Shown here: positions 1-6,505 of the stretch, piece by piece
How positions within the stretch are numbered: position 1 is the first letter of the stretch
Layout of the letters: each line of letters starts with the position of its first letter
From: a bacterium
GTDB lineage: Bacteria > Desulfobacterota > Anaeroferrophillalia > Anaeroferrophillales > Anaeroferrophillaceae
NCBI GenBank assembly: GCA_029940125.1
Contig: JAOZRP010000102.1
Location: 1 to 7,473 of the forward strand
Direction of reading: 5' to 3'
DNA: 7,473 bases
Program-made: the position numbers and the translations under genes
The notes under the pieces: generated by a model
Database searches by the model: none
What the model was told of the DNA's origin: nothing
What the model saw: only the letters and a program-made list of their open reading frames with translations

Positions 1-52
1 ACACGATGTGCCGCGAGAATGAGTGAGAGCCATGCCGGAACATCCTGATACC

Positions 53-93
53 CTGATTTGGGTTGCGGGCGTTAAGCCCGCCTTGGAAATCAG
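53..93. repeat. Two-part inverted repeat (hairpin 1)
   Basis: CTGATTT (53-59) pairs with AAATCAG (87-93), and GCGGGC (65-70) pairs with GCCCGC (76-81) around a 5-nt loop GTTAA. The two stems are separated by a symmetric 5 x 5 internal loop. There is no T-tract after it, so it is a poor intrinsic terminator. It resembles short intergenic palindromic (REP-like) elements, but with one copy in the window its repetitive nature cannot be judged. Confidence 0.5.
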
Positions 94-96
94 AGC

Positions 97-145
97 GTTG
101 CTTACAAAATTCTCCGTATCCCAATTATAGGATTTTGTAAACAAC
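97..145. repeat. Imperfect inverted repeat (hairpin 2)
   Basis: GTTG-C-TTACAAAAT (97-110) pairs with ATTTTGTAA-A-CAAC (132-145): 13 of 14 positions match, with a single C/A mismatch. Pairing can extend inward by three more pairs (111-113 with 129-131, one of them G-U), leaving a loop of about 15 nt. It follows hairpin 1 after only 3 nt. It could be an RNA structure, a protein-binding palindrome or part of a small mobile or REP-like element; the sequence does not decide. Confidence 0.5.
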
Positions 146-183
146 ACGTCAAATTCTTACAGATGAATCATTTCAGGATTTTT

Positions 184-197
184 CCGCACCTATGCGG
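184..197. repeat. Short inverted repeat (hairpin 3)
   Basis: CCGCA (184-188) pairs with TGCGG (193-197) around the 4-nt loop CCTA. It is preceded by a T-run. It is short and could be chance, but it sits in series with three other hairpins within 300 bases. Confidence 0.3.
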
Positions 198-251
198 GTT
201 CATTTCGTACCTTTGAGGAGTTTTGTTTCGATCATCTGCCAGCGAAACAAG

Positions 252-301
252 AAAAGAGGGTATTATTTTACTTAGATTGGGTAAAATAATACCCTCTTTT
301 T
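252..301. terminator. Perfect 20-bp hairpin, likely bidirectional terminator
   Basis: The 20 bases at 252-271 are exactly complementary to those at 281-300, with a 9-nt loop (TTAGATTGG). The stem base contains GAGGG/CCCTC. It is flanked by an A-run on the left arm and a T-run (297-301) on the right arm, so a U-tract would follow the stem on either strand. This suits an intrinsic terminator ending an upstream transcript and insulating the sigma-54 promoter about 90 nt downstream. The mostly A/T upper stem is unusually long for a terminator. Confidence 0.75.
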
Positions 302-390
302 CATTATGCAAGGCTGTTTTTTTGACCGAGAAGAAAATGATATCTTGTAACTAGCTGTAAATATTGAACTGTCCTTGATGATATGCTGTC

Positions 391-406
391 TGGCATCATT
401 TTTGCA
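391..406 (+). promoter_or_regulatory. Sigma-54 (RpoN) -24/-12 promoter
   Basis: TGGCATCATTTTTGCA fits the RpoN consensus (TGGCAC-N5-TTGCA). The invariant GG (392-393) and GC (404-405) are exactly 10 bp apart, and TTTGCA forms the -12 element. Only the sixth position (T for C) departs from the core. The predicted transcript start is near 417, on the same strand as both genes. Promoters of this class need an AAA+ enhancer-binding activator, which implies conditional expression of the downstream pair. No activator site was identified upstream. Confidence 0.8.
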
Positions 407-503
407 AGCCACTAAAACAAAGTTTTTTTCAGAGGAGGGGATTTGACGGTAAAAAATATAATGTAAACAATGGGTTATGACATTAATGCGTAGAAGGTGG
501 ACA

Positions 504-647
504 ATGACTCGCTTCTGTGTGTGGGTAAAATATTACATAGATATATTTTTATTTCCGCATAGAACATTTGTTTCTCACGGTCTATCCTGCTATCTCTCTG
601 CCCCTGTTTCCCCGGGGTCCATCATTTTCAATCATGGCGAAGTGTAG
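504..647 (+). CDS. Possible 47-residue small ORF in leader
   Basis: An ATG at 504 is preceded by AGAAGGTGG (492-500), giving an AAGG Shine-Dalgarno 6 nt from the start. The frame stays open for 47 codons to TAG at 645-647. The product begins MTRFCVWVKYYIDIFLF and has a short aromatic/hydrophobic stretch near residues 10-17, too short and interrupted for a clear membrane helix. I recognise no family. It lies wholly inside the predicted leader of the large gene, ending about 190 nt before it. It could be a small protein, a regulatory upstream ORF or chance; the good ribosome-binding site is the only positive evidence. Confidence 0.2.
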   Translation: MTRFCVWVKYYIDIFLFPHRTFVSHGLSCYLSAPVSPGSIIFNHGEV

Positions 648-738
648 ATAGTTTTGATCTGGTGAAGGACGCGAAAAAATTGACCAATGGTGCCGCCGGT
701 CTCAGCAGCAAAAAAACCGGGGTTTGCTTCGGTCGGTA

Positions 739-760
739 GAAGATACAAAGAAGATACAAA
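739..760 (+). repeat. 11-bp perfect tandem duplication
   Basis: GAAGATACAAA occurs twice back to back (739-749 and 750-760), followed by one more G of a third copy. It lies about 80 nt upstream of the start codon of the large gene. It may be a slippage product or a pair of binding sites; the two copies put any bound protein on the same face of the helix, about one turn apart. Confidence 0.7.
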
Positions 761-827
761 GCAGTCAGCAATATCCTCGGCTTTATGGGATCTTGTTTTT
801 GACGGGAAACGGATATTTTTTGCAACT

Positions 828-832
828 GGAGG
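828..832 (+). promoter_or_regulatory. Shine-Dalgarno deciding the start at 838
   Basis: GGAGG lies 5 nt upstream of the ATG at 838. That ATG begins a classic signal peptide. The frame is open upstream to a TTG at 724, but the extra 38 residues are not signal-like and would bury the signal sequence, so 838 is the preferred start. Confidence 0.85.
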
Positions 833-837
833 TTGCC

Positions 838-3800
838 ATGAAGAGGGGATGTCTTTTTCTGCTCTGCGCGCTGATGATTCTGGCCTGTCCCGCTTTGGCC
901 CGGGCCGATTATGATTTTACCGTTTCCTACGCAGACTTCGGGGGTCCCGCCTATCACCTCAGAAATGCTGAGTCACCCAGCATTCAGGTCGAATACGACA
1001 TCCATCTTGCCGGCAGTGAAAATCCCGCCAGCTCAATAGCTGTTACGGTTGCATTGTGCCAGGATTCATCAACTGTTGCCTCGAAGATGATAGAAGTTGG
1101 CATTTCTGACCTCAATCCCGGCGGCGAGGTCCATCGCAGCTACCAGTTTCCGCTCTATATATCCGGGGAGAACTATGAGCTCCACGAAGGAGATTATTAT
1201 TTTGAGGTCACGGTTGATTCTACCGAATCCTTTGAGGAGACCAATGAGAATAACAACAGCACCACATCTGCGCTTTTCGACTACCGCATCCTTTCCGGGA
1301 ACCTGTATTTCGGCGGGGCACGGGCGGCGGTCGACTGGTCGCTGCTTTACATCAATGACGGTTCCTGCGGTTCCGGCCATCCGTATCATCTGACCAACGG
1401 CAGCGGCAGCTGGATCCACAGCTGGGGAAGCAGCCCCGTTTCCTTTTCCAACCTCTGCGCCGACGGGTCAATCAATGAAGACGGCTATTCCGTGGACCTG
1501 CACCTGGTGGACGGCAGCGCGGTTGTGGGCACCCTCCAGAAGGCGGTAGCCGGCCTGATGGTCAGGCTGGAAAATGTCTGGCTCGATCCGAACGGGATGA
1601 ATTATGATCATCTCACGGTCGATCTTCCCGAAGGGGTCACTGTCCATGTGCGCGTTGGGGACCGGATACATCCCCTCGGCAACACCCGCCTGGTTTTTTA
1701 CCCGGGGGAGGCTTCGGTCGCCGACCCGGGAGATATTGAAGCCGTTGACAATGAGGAATACTATTTCCATTCCTACGGTCTGCCTTTTTACCTGGCAATA
1801 GGGGGAGAAGGGGGAGGTCTGAGTTTCAGCCTGGATGCGGCTTCGCAGGGGATACGCCTGGATGGATGGCCTTGGTATGTCCATATGGATACCTGGTCTT
1901 CCCTGGGAGAGAAAGACCGCCGGCAAAATACCGGACTTCCTTCCAACGACGTTCTCTATTTCTTCGGTGACCGTTCCATCAGTTATGTCAATGGGAATGG
2001 CCTGCAGGGCCGCTATGGATTTTATTCCTCCGCCGAACTTTTCGGCGATGTGCAGGTAGAGACCCATTTCCCCCTGGGCGCCATCGGATGGGATAGCTTC
2101 TCCGCGGCGGTCCAGGATGGCCAATTGGTCGCCCACCCGTTGGAAGAGAGTGAAAAACCCATAAGCTTCACCATGACCGCCGCCCGGGAATGCGCTGAAT
2201 GTCCCGGCCCCCTGGCGCCCGGACCGGAAACCTATGTTCTTGACCTGACCCAGTCAGCGATGGGGGAAGACGGCGCCTTCGGCGGCCATTTTGAAGCCTT
2301 GGAGAAGGAAACCACCTGGGGACCAGTGAGAGACGGCCGATCAACCTACGTCAAAAACGATAGTGGCCGCGGCGGCGTTCTTTATTTTCCCGGCTTCATT
2401 GCCACCGGTACCGGCGACGGCTCCCATACCCTGGGTCAGTATCTGCTCGGCTCGCGGGCTTTTCCCGAGCCAGATGAACTGGGGGCGCTTTCCTATCTCC
2501 ATGACGCCAATAATCCGGATGCCACCAGGGGAAACGGTTATTTCGCCGGCATTACCATGGGCCCGGCCATCCTGGAACCGGGGGTCGATGAGGGCATCAG
2601 CGAGCTGATTAACGACTCGCAGCTTGGCATCATGTTTAACGGCAATACCGGCTACAGCAGTTTTTCCCCGACGTCCCGCTGCAAGTACGTCCTGCGTCCG
2701 GGCGGCCTCACCGGGGTTTTCAACACCGATTTTTCCGGTCCGCTCACGGTGTACGGCTATACCCTGCACCTGCGAAGTTTTGCGTTCCGGCAAATCCTGA
2801 ACCGGCTTGATGATGAAACCCTGATCAACGGCTACCTCGACCTGCCCGACCCGGCCGGCATCCGGGTGGCTTTTGAAGATCTGCAGCTGACCTGCAGCGG
2901 CGATTTTTCCGAAGGTACTGTGGACAAAGAGGTGCCCAACACCAAGGGGGCGGACGACGACGGCGACGGCCTGGTTGACGAAGGCTGGTACCAGGCCCTG
3001 CAGTACTGGAACATCCCGATCGATTACCTTGGCATGGGTTTTGAGAACCCTGCCGGCGGCTGCCCTGACGGCAGCTCAAAACTAAAACTTATCACTTCTA
3101 ATCAGGTAAACGGCATTTCCAGGCGCCTCACCCTCACTTCGTACTGGGAGCCGGACGGCACCCCGCTCAAGGATAAAATAACCGGCCCCGCGCAGCTGGT
3201 TGCCGATGCGCCCCACGCGTCGTCAGATGATAAAACCGGCTTCGGCATCCAGGTGCGGGATGGATACCTGAACCGGCCCCTGAATGGCAATTGGTTCGCT
3301 CCCGAGCCGGCGGCCGGCTTTACCAACCTGGTTTCCTCCCTGGATACGCCGTTATTTGACGATCCCGTCATCCACGGCCATTTTGAAAACGGTGCCGTGG
3401 ACGGTGATGGAGCGGTGGACGAAGATGTCTATCATCTATGGCTTTTTGATGGCCAGTCGAAGATTGACCAGGACCGGAACGGCATCCCGGATGCTGACTA
3501 CCAGAACATCACCGTCATGAACGACTACCGGCAGATGCTTGACTGCCGCGAGAATTCTTCTTCGTGTGATTTCGGCGTCAATAATCCCGACCCGAGGCCC
3601 GAGGTTGAATACTCCTGGCCCAGCTCCGGCATTATCCACCTGGACTACCGGCTTAACTACCAGGCGGCCTCAGCCAGCGAAGAACCGCGTTTCTTAGGCA
3701 TCAAGGAAAGTACCAGGCTGCCGGATTCGTCGATTCCCATCCTGACCCTCTACTCGGTTCCGGACTATATTACCCCGGAGAGAACCAAGCTCTCTTTCGG

Positions 3801-6459
3801 TGCGGGGGCCGACTTCGCCGCGCTGAAAAATATTCACGTGGCCCTGACCACGGCCGCGACCAGAAGTTTTCTGCATGATGAGCTGGGGATAGATCTTGCG
3901 CTTGACCTGGACGATCTTTTTGACGCCCGGGCGGTCATGCGCGACTTGGTGGGGTCGGATCTCAGTTCGCTGACCAAAACCGCCGTCAGGGACGCCCTGG
4001 AAAGCGGCGATATTGAAACCCATACTGAAAATCTTGCCGCCCGGCTGAGGATCATCCACGGCGCCCCGGCAAAAATAGCTGTTCAGGTTCAGAATCCCCT
4101 GCTGCAGTCGCAGCAAAAGGTAAGAAAAGTCATGGTCCCGGTTGATTCATCGGGCAAGCTTCTTCCCTCTTCCCTGAAAGAGAAGCTTCGTAATCTATAT
4201 AGCGACAATAATCTGGCCGGGCTTATTTTTTATAATCCCGCGCTTTATTCCGGCCTCAGCGGCCTCCCGGATGCAAACAGCATGGGGGAGATGGGAATGC
4301 AGATGGGTTCCATCTCCGCGGGCCTGAGAGAGGTGATCGGGATTCTCAAAGATGCCCGGCTCGCCATTCAGGCCGTCAAAACCAATGCCGTTTCGAAAGC
4401 TTCCATCATTGAGGCCCAAAACGATGTTGCCGCGGCCATCGGGCAAATTGAGACCGATCTTGACGGAATGACAAATTTCTTCACCTCCGATGCCGGCGTC
4501 AATCCGGTGCTCAAAAGCCTGCAGCCGGCCCGGGATGCCATCAATGACGTAAGAAGCAGCCTGAGAGACATCCAGAAAATAAAAAATACCTTGAGCGATG
4601 TCAATAACGCGCTGTCAAACCTGCATGTGGATACCGGTTCGTCAACCGTGGACGATGTCATCCTGTGGTTGAGCAACAACCTGCCTCAGCTTGAAGGCCT
4701 GCTGGCCGATGCTGATCAGCTTTTTCAGCAGCAGGTAAGCAGCCAGAACCTTAACGGTTTTTTTGATGATCCCAAGGACAGGCTGGATGCGCTCAACACC
4801 GCGACCTCGCTGCTGGCAGCCAACGTAAACGTCGTCATCGACTCTTTTGACGACGTGGTGGCGGTGGCGGACGGGGGGCTCAAAGCACTCGAGACTTCAT
4901 TGATCGAACTGCTCGACATCGTCAGCGGGCCGCCGGAGCTGTACTCTGGGTCCACTCCGCTTGCCACTTGGGCTGATCTGGTTGACGCGGGCAAGGCCCG
5001 GTTGAACCAATATGCCGATGATCAGCTCAAATCTCTGGAGAAGCTGGCCAAAAACCCGGTGAATCCGGGCCAGGCGCAAACATCCCTGGGCCACCTGGCC
5101 AGGGATGTACTGGCAAAAGCGGCAACAGCGGGGTCTTTTTCCGTCTTTGCCGAGAACCTGATGGAGCTGATCTCCGCTCCCCTGGACGAGGCAAACGGTA
5201 AAATTGCCCAGGACCTGGCAACAGTCAACCTGCAGCTGCTGGGGTTTGTGCCGGTGGGGAAAGCCGACGACATCCGCGGCATAATTTTCACCGCTGCCAT
5301 GAACTCTTCGCAAATGCAAAGCATCAATAATGCTTTTTACGCGCAGTTCGATTATATCTCAGAACTTTTCGACCAGCTGGTCGTCTACCTTTCATCGCAG
5401 ATCAACCGTCTCATCGACAAGCTGGTCGCCGCCGCCAGCAAGGAGCTGGCCGACAAGCTTGCCTCGGTGAGCAAAACCGTCGGCGTTGGTGACGAGGGCG
5501 GGTTGGCGGCGGCCAAAATCGACGGCTATGCCATCGTCAGCCAGGAAGAGGTGGAGAGGTTTCATCTGGAGGCGGAATTCAGCTGGGACGACAAACCCGA
5601 TCCGACTATTTTTCACGGGGGGCTGGACGTCGCCCGCTGGCGCTCCGTCAACGGCCGGGCCAGTGAATGCTGTCCGCCGGGCAACAACCTGATTGACTTC
5701 AGCATCTTTACCCACCACGTTCCGGCCAAGCTCATGGGCGGCCAGATTAAAATCAGAGATGCTTTCCTGGGCTTTACCCTGGATGGAACGATGCCGTATG
5801 GAATTTTCGGCCACATCTATTGTGAAGGGGCTTTTGAAACGGAAAGCGCCAGCCTGGAAGACCTGGGCGCGGAAGTCGGTTTGGCCTGGGGGACCGGTTC
5901 CGGTACGGTGCTTGAAAACTATTTTGGCGCCAGATGCCGCGGCAGGTTCAACGGTGTTGCCGCCCGGGCGGCTTTTTTCCTGGGTCAGAGCTGCAAAATG
6001 GACGTCATCAAACGTCTTGATCCGGACTACCAGGACTACGTCGGGAAGGATCTCCAGAAATTCTGCGGCTTCTATACCCGGGCCAGCGTCCGCGTGCCCA
6101 TCTATAATTATAGCTGTTTCTTTAGAATCGGGGTGGGAGCTGATTTCGGCATCTGGTATTTTGCCAACTCTCCGCCGGTATACGGCGGACTGCTGGGAGG
6201 GGCTGTTGACGGAAGCCTGGTCTGCCTGCTGCACGCCAAGGGCGCGCTTACCCTGGGCGGCAGCAAAACGGGGGACCAGTTCATCTTCAGCGGCAGCGGC
6301 TGGGCCGCCTGCGGCATCGGCTTCTGCGATCCCGGCGGCTGGTATAGCATCAACGACAGCCGGAACGATTCCTGGTGTGCCACCTTCGATGCCTCGTTCA
6401 AGGCCCAGTATACTGATGGCTGGCAGATAAGCGAGAAGCAGATTTCCGGTCCTCACTAG
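838..6459 (+). CDS. Giant exported multidomain protein with CARDB domain, unknown function
   Basis: The product has 1,873 residues. Residues 1-23 form a Sec signal peptide (MKR, hydrophobic core, ALARA cleavage before Asp24). An ILAC at 14-17 is a weaker lipobox alternative. Residues 24-142 look like a CARDB Ig-like domain, ending in the typical acidic-Asn stretch ETNENNN. Residues 143-975 are beta-rich and unassigned, with CxxC at 452-455 and three acidic loops of Ca-binding type (706-714, 855-863, 877-885). Residues 985-1555 are mostly amphipathic helix, rich in Ala, Leu, Asp and Ser. Residues 1560-1873 form a Gly/aromatic-rich beta domain with 11 cysteines. No cysteine occurs between 910 and 1611. 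There is no membrane anchor after the signal, no CxxCH and no protease triad that I can see. It is probably periplasmic or extracellular and structural or adhesive; function is inferred only. It is the first gene after the sigma-54 promoter, with a similar exported protein 46 nt downstream. I do not recognise a named family for the whole. Confidence 0.93.
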   Translation: MKRGCLFLLCALMILACPALARADYDFTVSYADFGGPAYHLRNAESPSIQVEYDIHLAGSENPASSIAVTVALCQDSSTVASKMIEVGISDLNPGGEVHRSYQFPLYISGENYELHEGDYYFEVTVDSTESFEETNENNNSTTSALFDYRILSGNLYFGGARAAVDWSLLYINDGSCGSGHPYHLTNGSGSWIHSWGSSPVSFSNLCADGSINEDGYSVDLHLVDGSAVVGTLQKAVAGLMVRLENVWLDPNGMNYDHLTVDLPEGVTVHVRVGDRIHPLGNTRLVFYPGEASVADPGDIEAVDNEEYYFHSYGLPFYLAIGGEGGGLSFSLDAASQGIRLDGWPWYVHMDTWSSLGEKDRRQNTGLPSNDVLYFFGDRSISYVNGNGLQGRYGFYSSAELFGDVQVETHFPLGAIGWDSFSAAVQDGQLVAHPLEESEKPISFTMTAARECAECPGPLAPGPETYVLDLTQSAMGEDGAFGGHFEALEKETTWGPVRDGRSTYVKNDSGRGGVLYFPGFIATGTGDGSHTLGQYLLGSRAFPEPDELGALSYLHDANNPDATRGNGYFAGITMGPAILEPGVDEGISELINDSQLGIMFNGNTGYSSFSPTSRCKYVLRPGGLTGVFNTDFSGPLTVYGYTLHLRSFAFRQILNRLDDETLINGYLDLPDPAGIRVAFEDLQLTCSGDFSEGTVDKEVPNTKGADDDGDGLVDEGWYQALQYWNIPIDYLGMGFENPAGGCPDGSSKLKLITSNQVNGISRRLTLTSYWEPDGTPLKDKITGPAQLVADAPHASSDDKTGFGIQVRDGYLNRPLNGNWFAPEPAAGFTNLVSSLDTPLFDDPVIHGHFENGAVDGDGAVDEDVYHLWLFDGQSKIDQDRNGIPDADYQNITVMNDYRQMLDCRENSSSCDFGVNNPDPRPEVEYSWPSSGIIHLDYRLNYQAASASEEPRFLGIKESTRLPDSSIPILTLYSVPDYITPERTKLSFGAGADFAALKNIHVALTTAATRSFLHDELGIDLALDLDDLFDARAVMRDLVGSDLSSLTKTAVRDALESGDIETHTENLAARLRIIHGAPAKIAVQVQNPLLQSQQKVRKVMVPVDSSGKLLPSSLKEKLRNLYSDNNLAGLIFYNPALYSGLSGLPDANSMGEMGMQMGSISAGLREVIGILKDARLAIQAVKTNAVSKASIIEAQNDVAAAIGQIETDLDGMTNFFTSDAGVNPVLKSLQPARDAINDVRSSLRDIQKIKNTLSDVNNALSNLHVDTGSSTVDDVILWLSNNLPQLEGLLADADQLFQQQVSSQNLNGFFDDPKDRLDALNTATSLLAANVNVVIDSFDDVVAVADGGLKALETSLIELLDIVSGPPELYSGSTPLATWADLVDAGKARLNQYADDQLKSLEKLAKNPVNPGQAQTSLGHLARDVLAKAATAGSFSVFAENLMELISAPLDEANGKIAQDLATVNLQLLGFVPVGKADDIRGIIFTAAMNSSQMQSINNAFYAQFDYISELFDQLVVYLSSQINRLIDKLVAAASKELADKLASVSKTVGVGDEGGLAAAKIDGYAIVSQEEVERFHLEAEFSWDDKPDPTIFHGGLDVARWRSVNGRASECCPPGNNLIDFSIFTHHVPAKLMGGQIKIRDAFLGFTLDGTMPYGIFGHIYCEGAFETESASLEDLGAEVGLAWGTGSGTVLENYFGARCRGRFNGVAARAAFFLGQSCKMDVIKRLDPDYQDYVGKDLQKFCGFYTRASVRVPIYNYSCFFRIGVGADFGIWYFANSPPVYGGLLGGAVDGSLVCLLHAKGALTLGGSKTGDQFIFSGSGWAACGIGFCDPGGWYSINDSRNDSWCATFDASFKAQYTDGWQISEKQISGPH
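907..1263 (+). other. CARDB-like domain of the giant protein
   Basis: Residues 24-142 alternate hydrophobic strands (IQVEYDIHL, SIAVTVALC, YYFEVTVDS) and close with DSTESFEETNENNNS. This matches the CARDB pattern, in which a last strand ending in V-D is followed by an acidic, Asn-rich NENNN segment. CARDB domains are Ig-like modules of exported and cell-surface proteins, so this supports an extracytoplasmic location. The call comes from pattern recognition, not a profile search. Confidence 0.65.
2953..2979 (+). other. Acidic Ca-binding-type loop 1
   Basis: Residues 706-714 read DDDGDGLVD, followed by E. The spacing D-x-D-x-D-G-x-x-D is that of the Ca-binding loops in EF-hand-like and thrombospondin type 3-like repeats of exported bacterial proteins. 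Calcium binding is inferred from the spacing. Confidence 0.6.
3400..3426 (+). other. Acidic Ca-binding-type loop 2
   Basis: Residues 855-863 read DGDGAVDED. The DGDGxVDE core repeats that of loop 1 (DGDGLVDE), which suggests the two flanking segments share ancestry. Both loops are followed within a few residues by a tyrosine and tryptophan. Confidence 0.55.
3466..3492 (+). other. Acidic Ca-binding-type loop 3
   Basis: Residues 877-885 read DQDRNGIPD, followed by AD. This is the D-x-D-x-N-G-I-x-D form common in thrombospondin type 3-like and EF-hand-like loops of exported proteins. It sits only 13 residues after loop 2, so the two may bind metal together. Confidence 0.65.
3790..5502 (+). other. 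Long helical, cysteine-free segment of the giant protein
   Basis: Residues about 985-1555 are dominated by helix-forming sequence with heptad-like hydrophobic spacing, for example around residues 1155-1290 and 1500-1545. Glycine-poor helices are separated by short Pro/Gly/Asn breaks. It has no cysteine, unlike the domains on either side. It may be an extended stalk or helical bundle linking the N-terminal beta region to the C-terminal domain. I recognise no family. Confidence 0.6.
5515..6456 (+). other. C-terminal cysteine-rich beta domain
   Basis: Residues about 1560-1873 switch to beta-strand and glycine/aromatic-rich sequence with cysteines at 1611, 1612, 1662, 1700, 1719, 1743, 1760, 1796, 1825, 1830 and 1847. 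The odd number and the adjacent pair at 1611-1612 imply disulphides or metal sites in an oxidising compartment. Near the end is the dense WAACGIGFCDPGGWY motif. No known C-terminal sorting signal (PEP-CTERM, LPXTG or type IX) was seen. Family unknown. Confidence 0.6.
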
Positions 6460-6491
6460 GGTATTTGTCAAAGTGAATCAGAAAACCGTAA

Positions 6492-6499
6492 AGAGAGGA
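6492..6499 (+). promoter_or_regulatory. Shine-Dalgarno of the second gene
   Basis: AGAGAGGA, with GAGG at 6495-6498, lies 7 nt before the ATG at 6506. The 46-nt gap after the first gene contains no hairpin or T-tract, which supports co-transcription with it. Confidence 0.75.
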
Positions 6500-6505
6500 A
6501 AACTG

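Larger units (their letters stand above)
1..390. other. Intergenic region with hairpin cluster, no gene seen
   Basis: No frame on the + strand is open for any useful length from the left edge: the three frames meet stops within the first 50 bases. At most the last few codons of an upstream gene are present, with no recognisable residues. The region instead holds four successive inverted repeats (53-93, 97-145, 184-197 and 252-300), annotated separately. Base composition becomes AT-rich from about 300 onward, contrasting with the GC-rich coding DNA downstream. No tRNA, CRISPR or complete mobile element was recognised. Confidence 0.6.
417..837 (+). other. Long 5' leader of the operon
   Basis: If transcription starts at the sigma-54 element, about 420 nt precede the first gene. 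The first half is AT-rich and the second half is closer to coding composition. It holds a TATAAT hexamer (457-462) without a proper -35, a possible 47-codon ORF (504-647), a weak CCGGT/ACCGG stem (696-700 with 716-720), and an 11-bp tandem repeat (739-760). I looked for c-di-GMP/cGAMP (GEMM) and cobalamin riboswitch cores and did not find their conserved segments. A second promoter inside the leader cannot be excluded. Confidence 0.45.

Noticed and set aside
65..81. Integron attC-like core (GTTAAGC)
   Set aside because: The 7-mer fits GTTRRRY but there is no partner RYYYAAC site or the paired-box layout of attC; it is better explained as the loop and arm of a hairpin.
457..462. TATAAT hexamer as a sigma-70 -10 element
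   Set aside because: No -35 element lies at 16-18 bp; the nearby TTGACG (443-448) is only 8 bp away. The hexamer may be chance in AT-rich DNA.
655..740. Possible GEMM-type (c-di-GMP/cGAMP) riboswitch
   Set aside because: GGACGCGAAA and a CCGGT/ACCGG pair faintly recall the class, but the conserved GCACAGGGCAAACC-like segment, the tetraloop stem and the GGGTTRCC-like end are not present.
724..837. Upstream TTG start giving a 1,911-residue product
   Set aside because: It would place 38 non-signal residues ahead of a classic signal peptide, while ATG 838 has GGAGG at an ideal distance.
852..891. Lipoprotein signal (ILAC at residues 14-17)
   Set aside because: Leu at -2 and Pro right after the Cys are unfavourable, and a standard AxA signal peptidase I site (ARA before Asp24) follows; kept only as an alternative.
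687..914. 75-codon + strand frame overlapping the start of the giant gene
   Set aside because: It has no Shine-Dalgarno before its ATG, no recognisable features, and overlaps the signal-peptide coding region in another frame.
2191..2202. CxxC at residues 452-455 as a haem or redox site
   Set aside because: It is followed by Pro rather than His, so it is not a c-type haem motif, and no thioredoxin-like context surrounds it.
5392..6471. Minus-strand open frame of 359 codons opposite the 3' part of the giant gene
   Set aside because: It lies fully antisense to a well-supported coding frame, has no Shine-Dalgarno-based support or recognisable domain, and long antisense frames are expected opposite GC-rich codons. 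Low-complexity Ala/Gly/Pro content fits a shadow.
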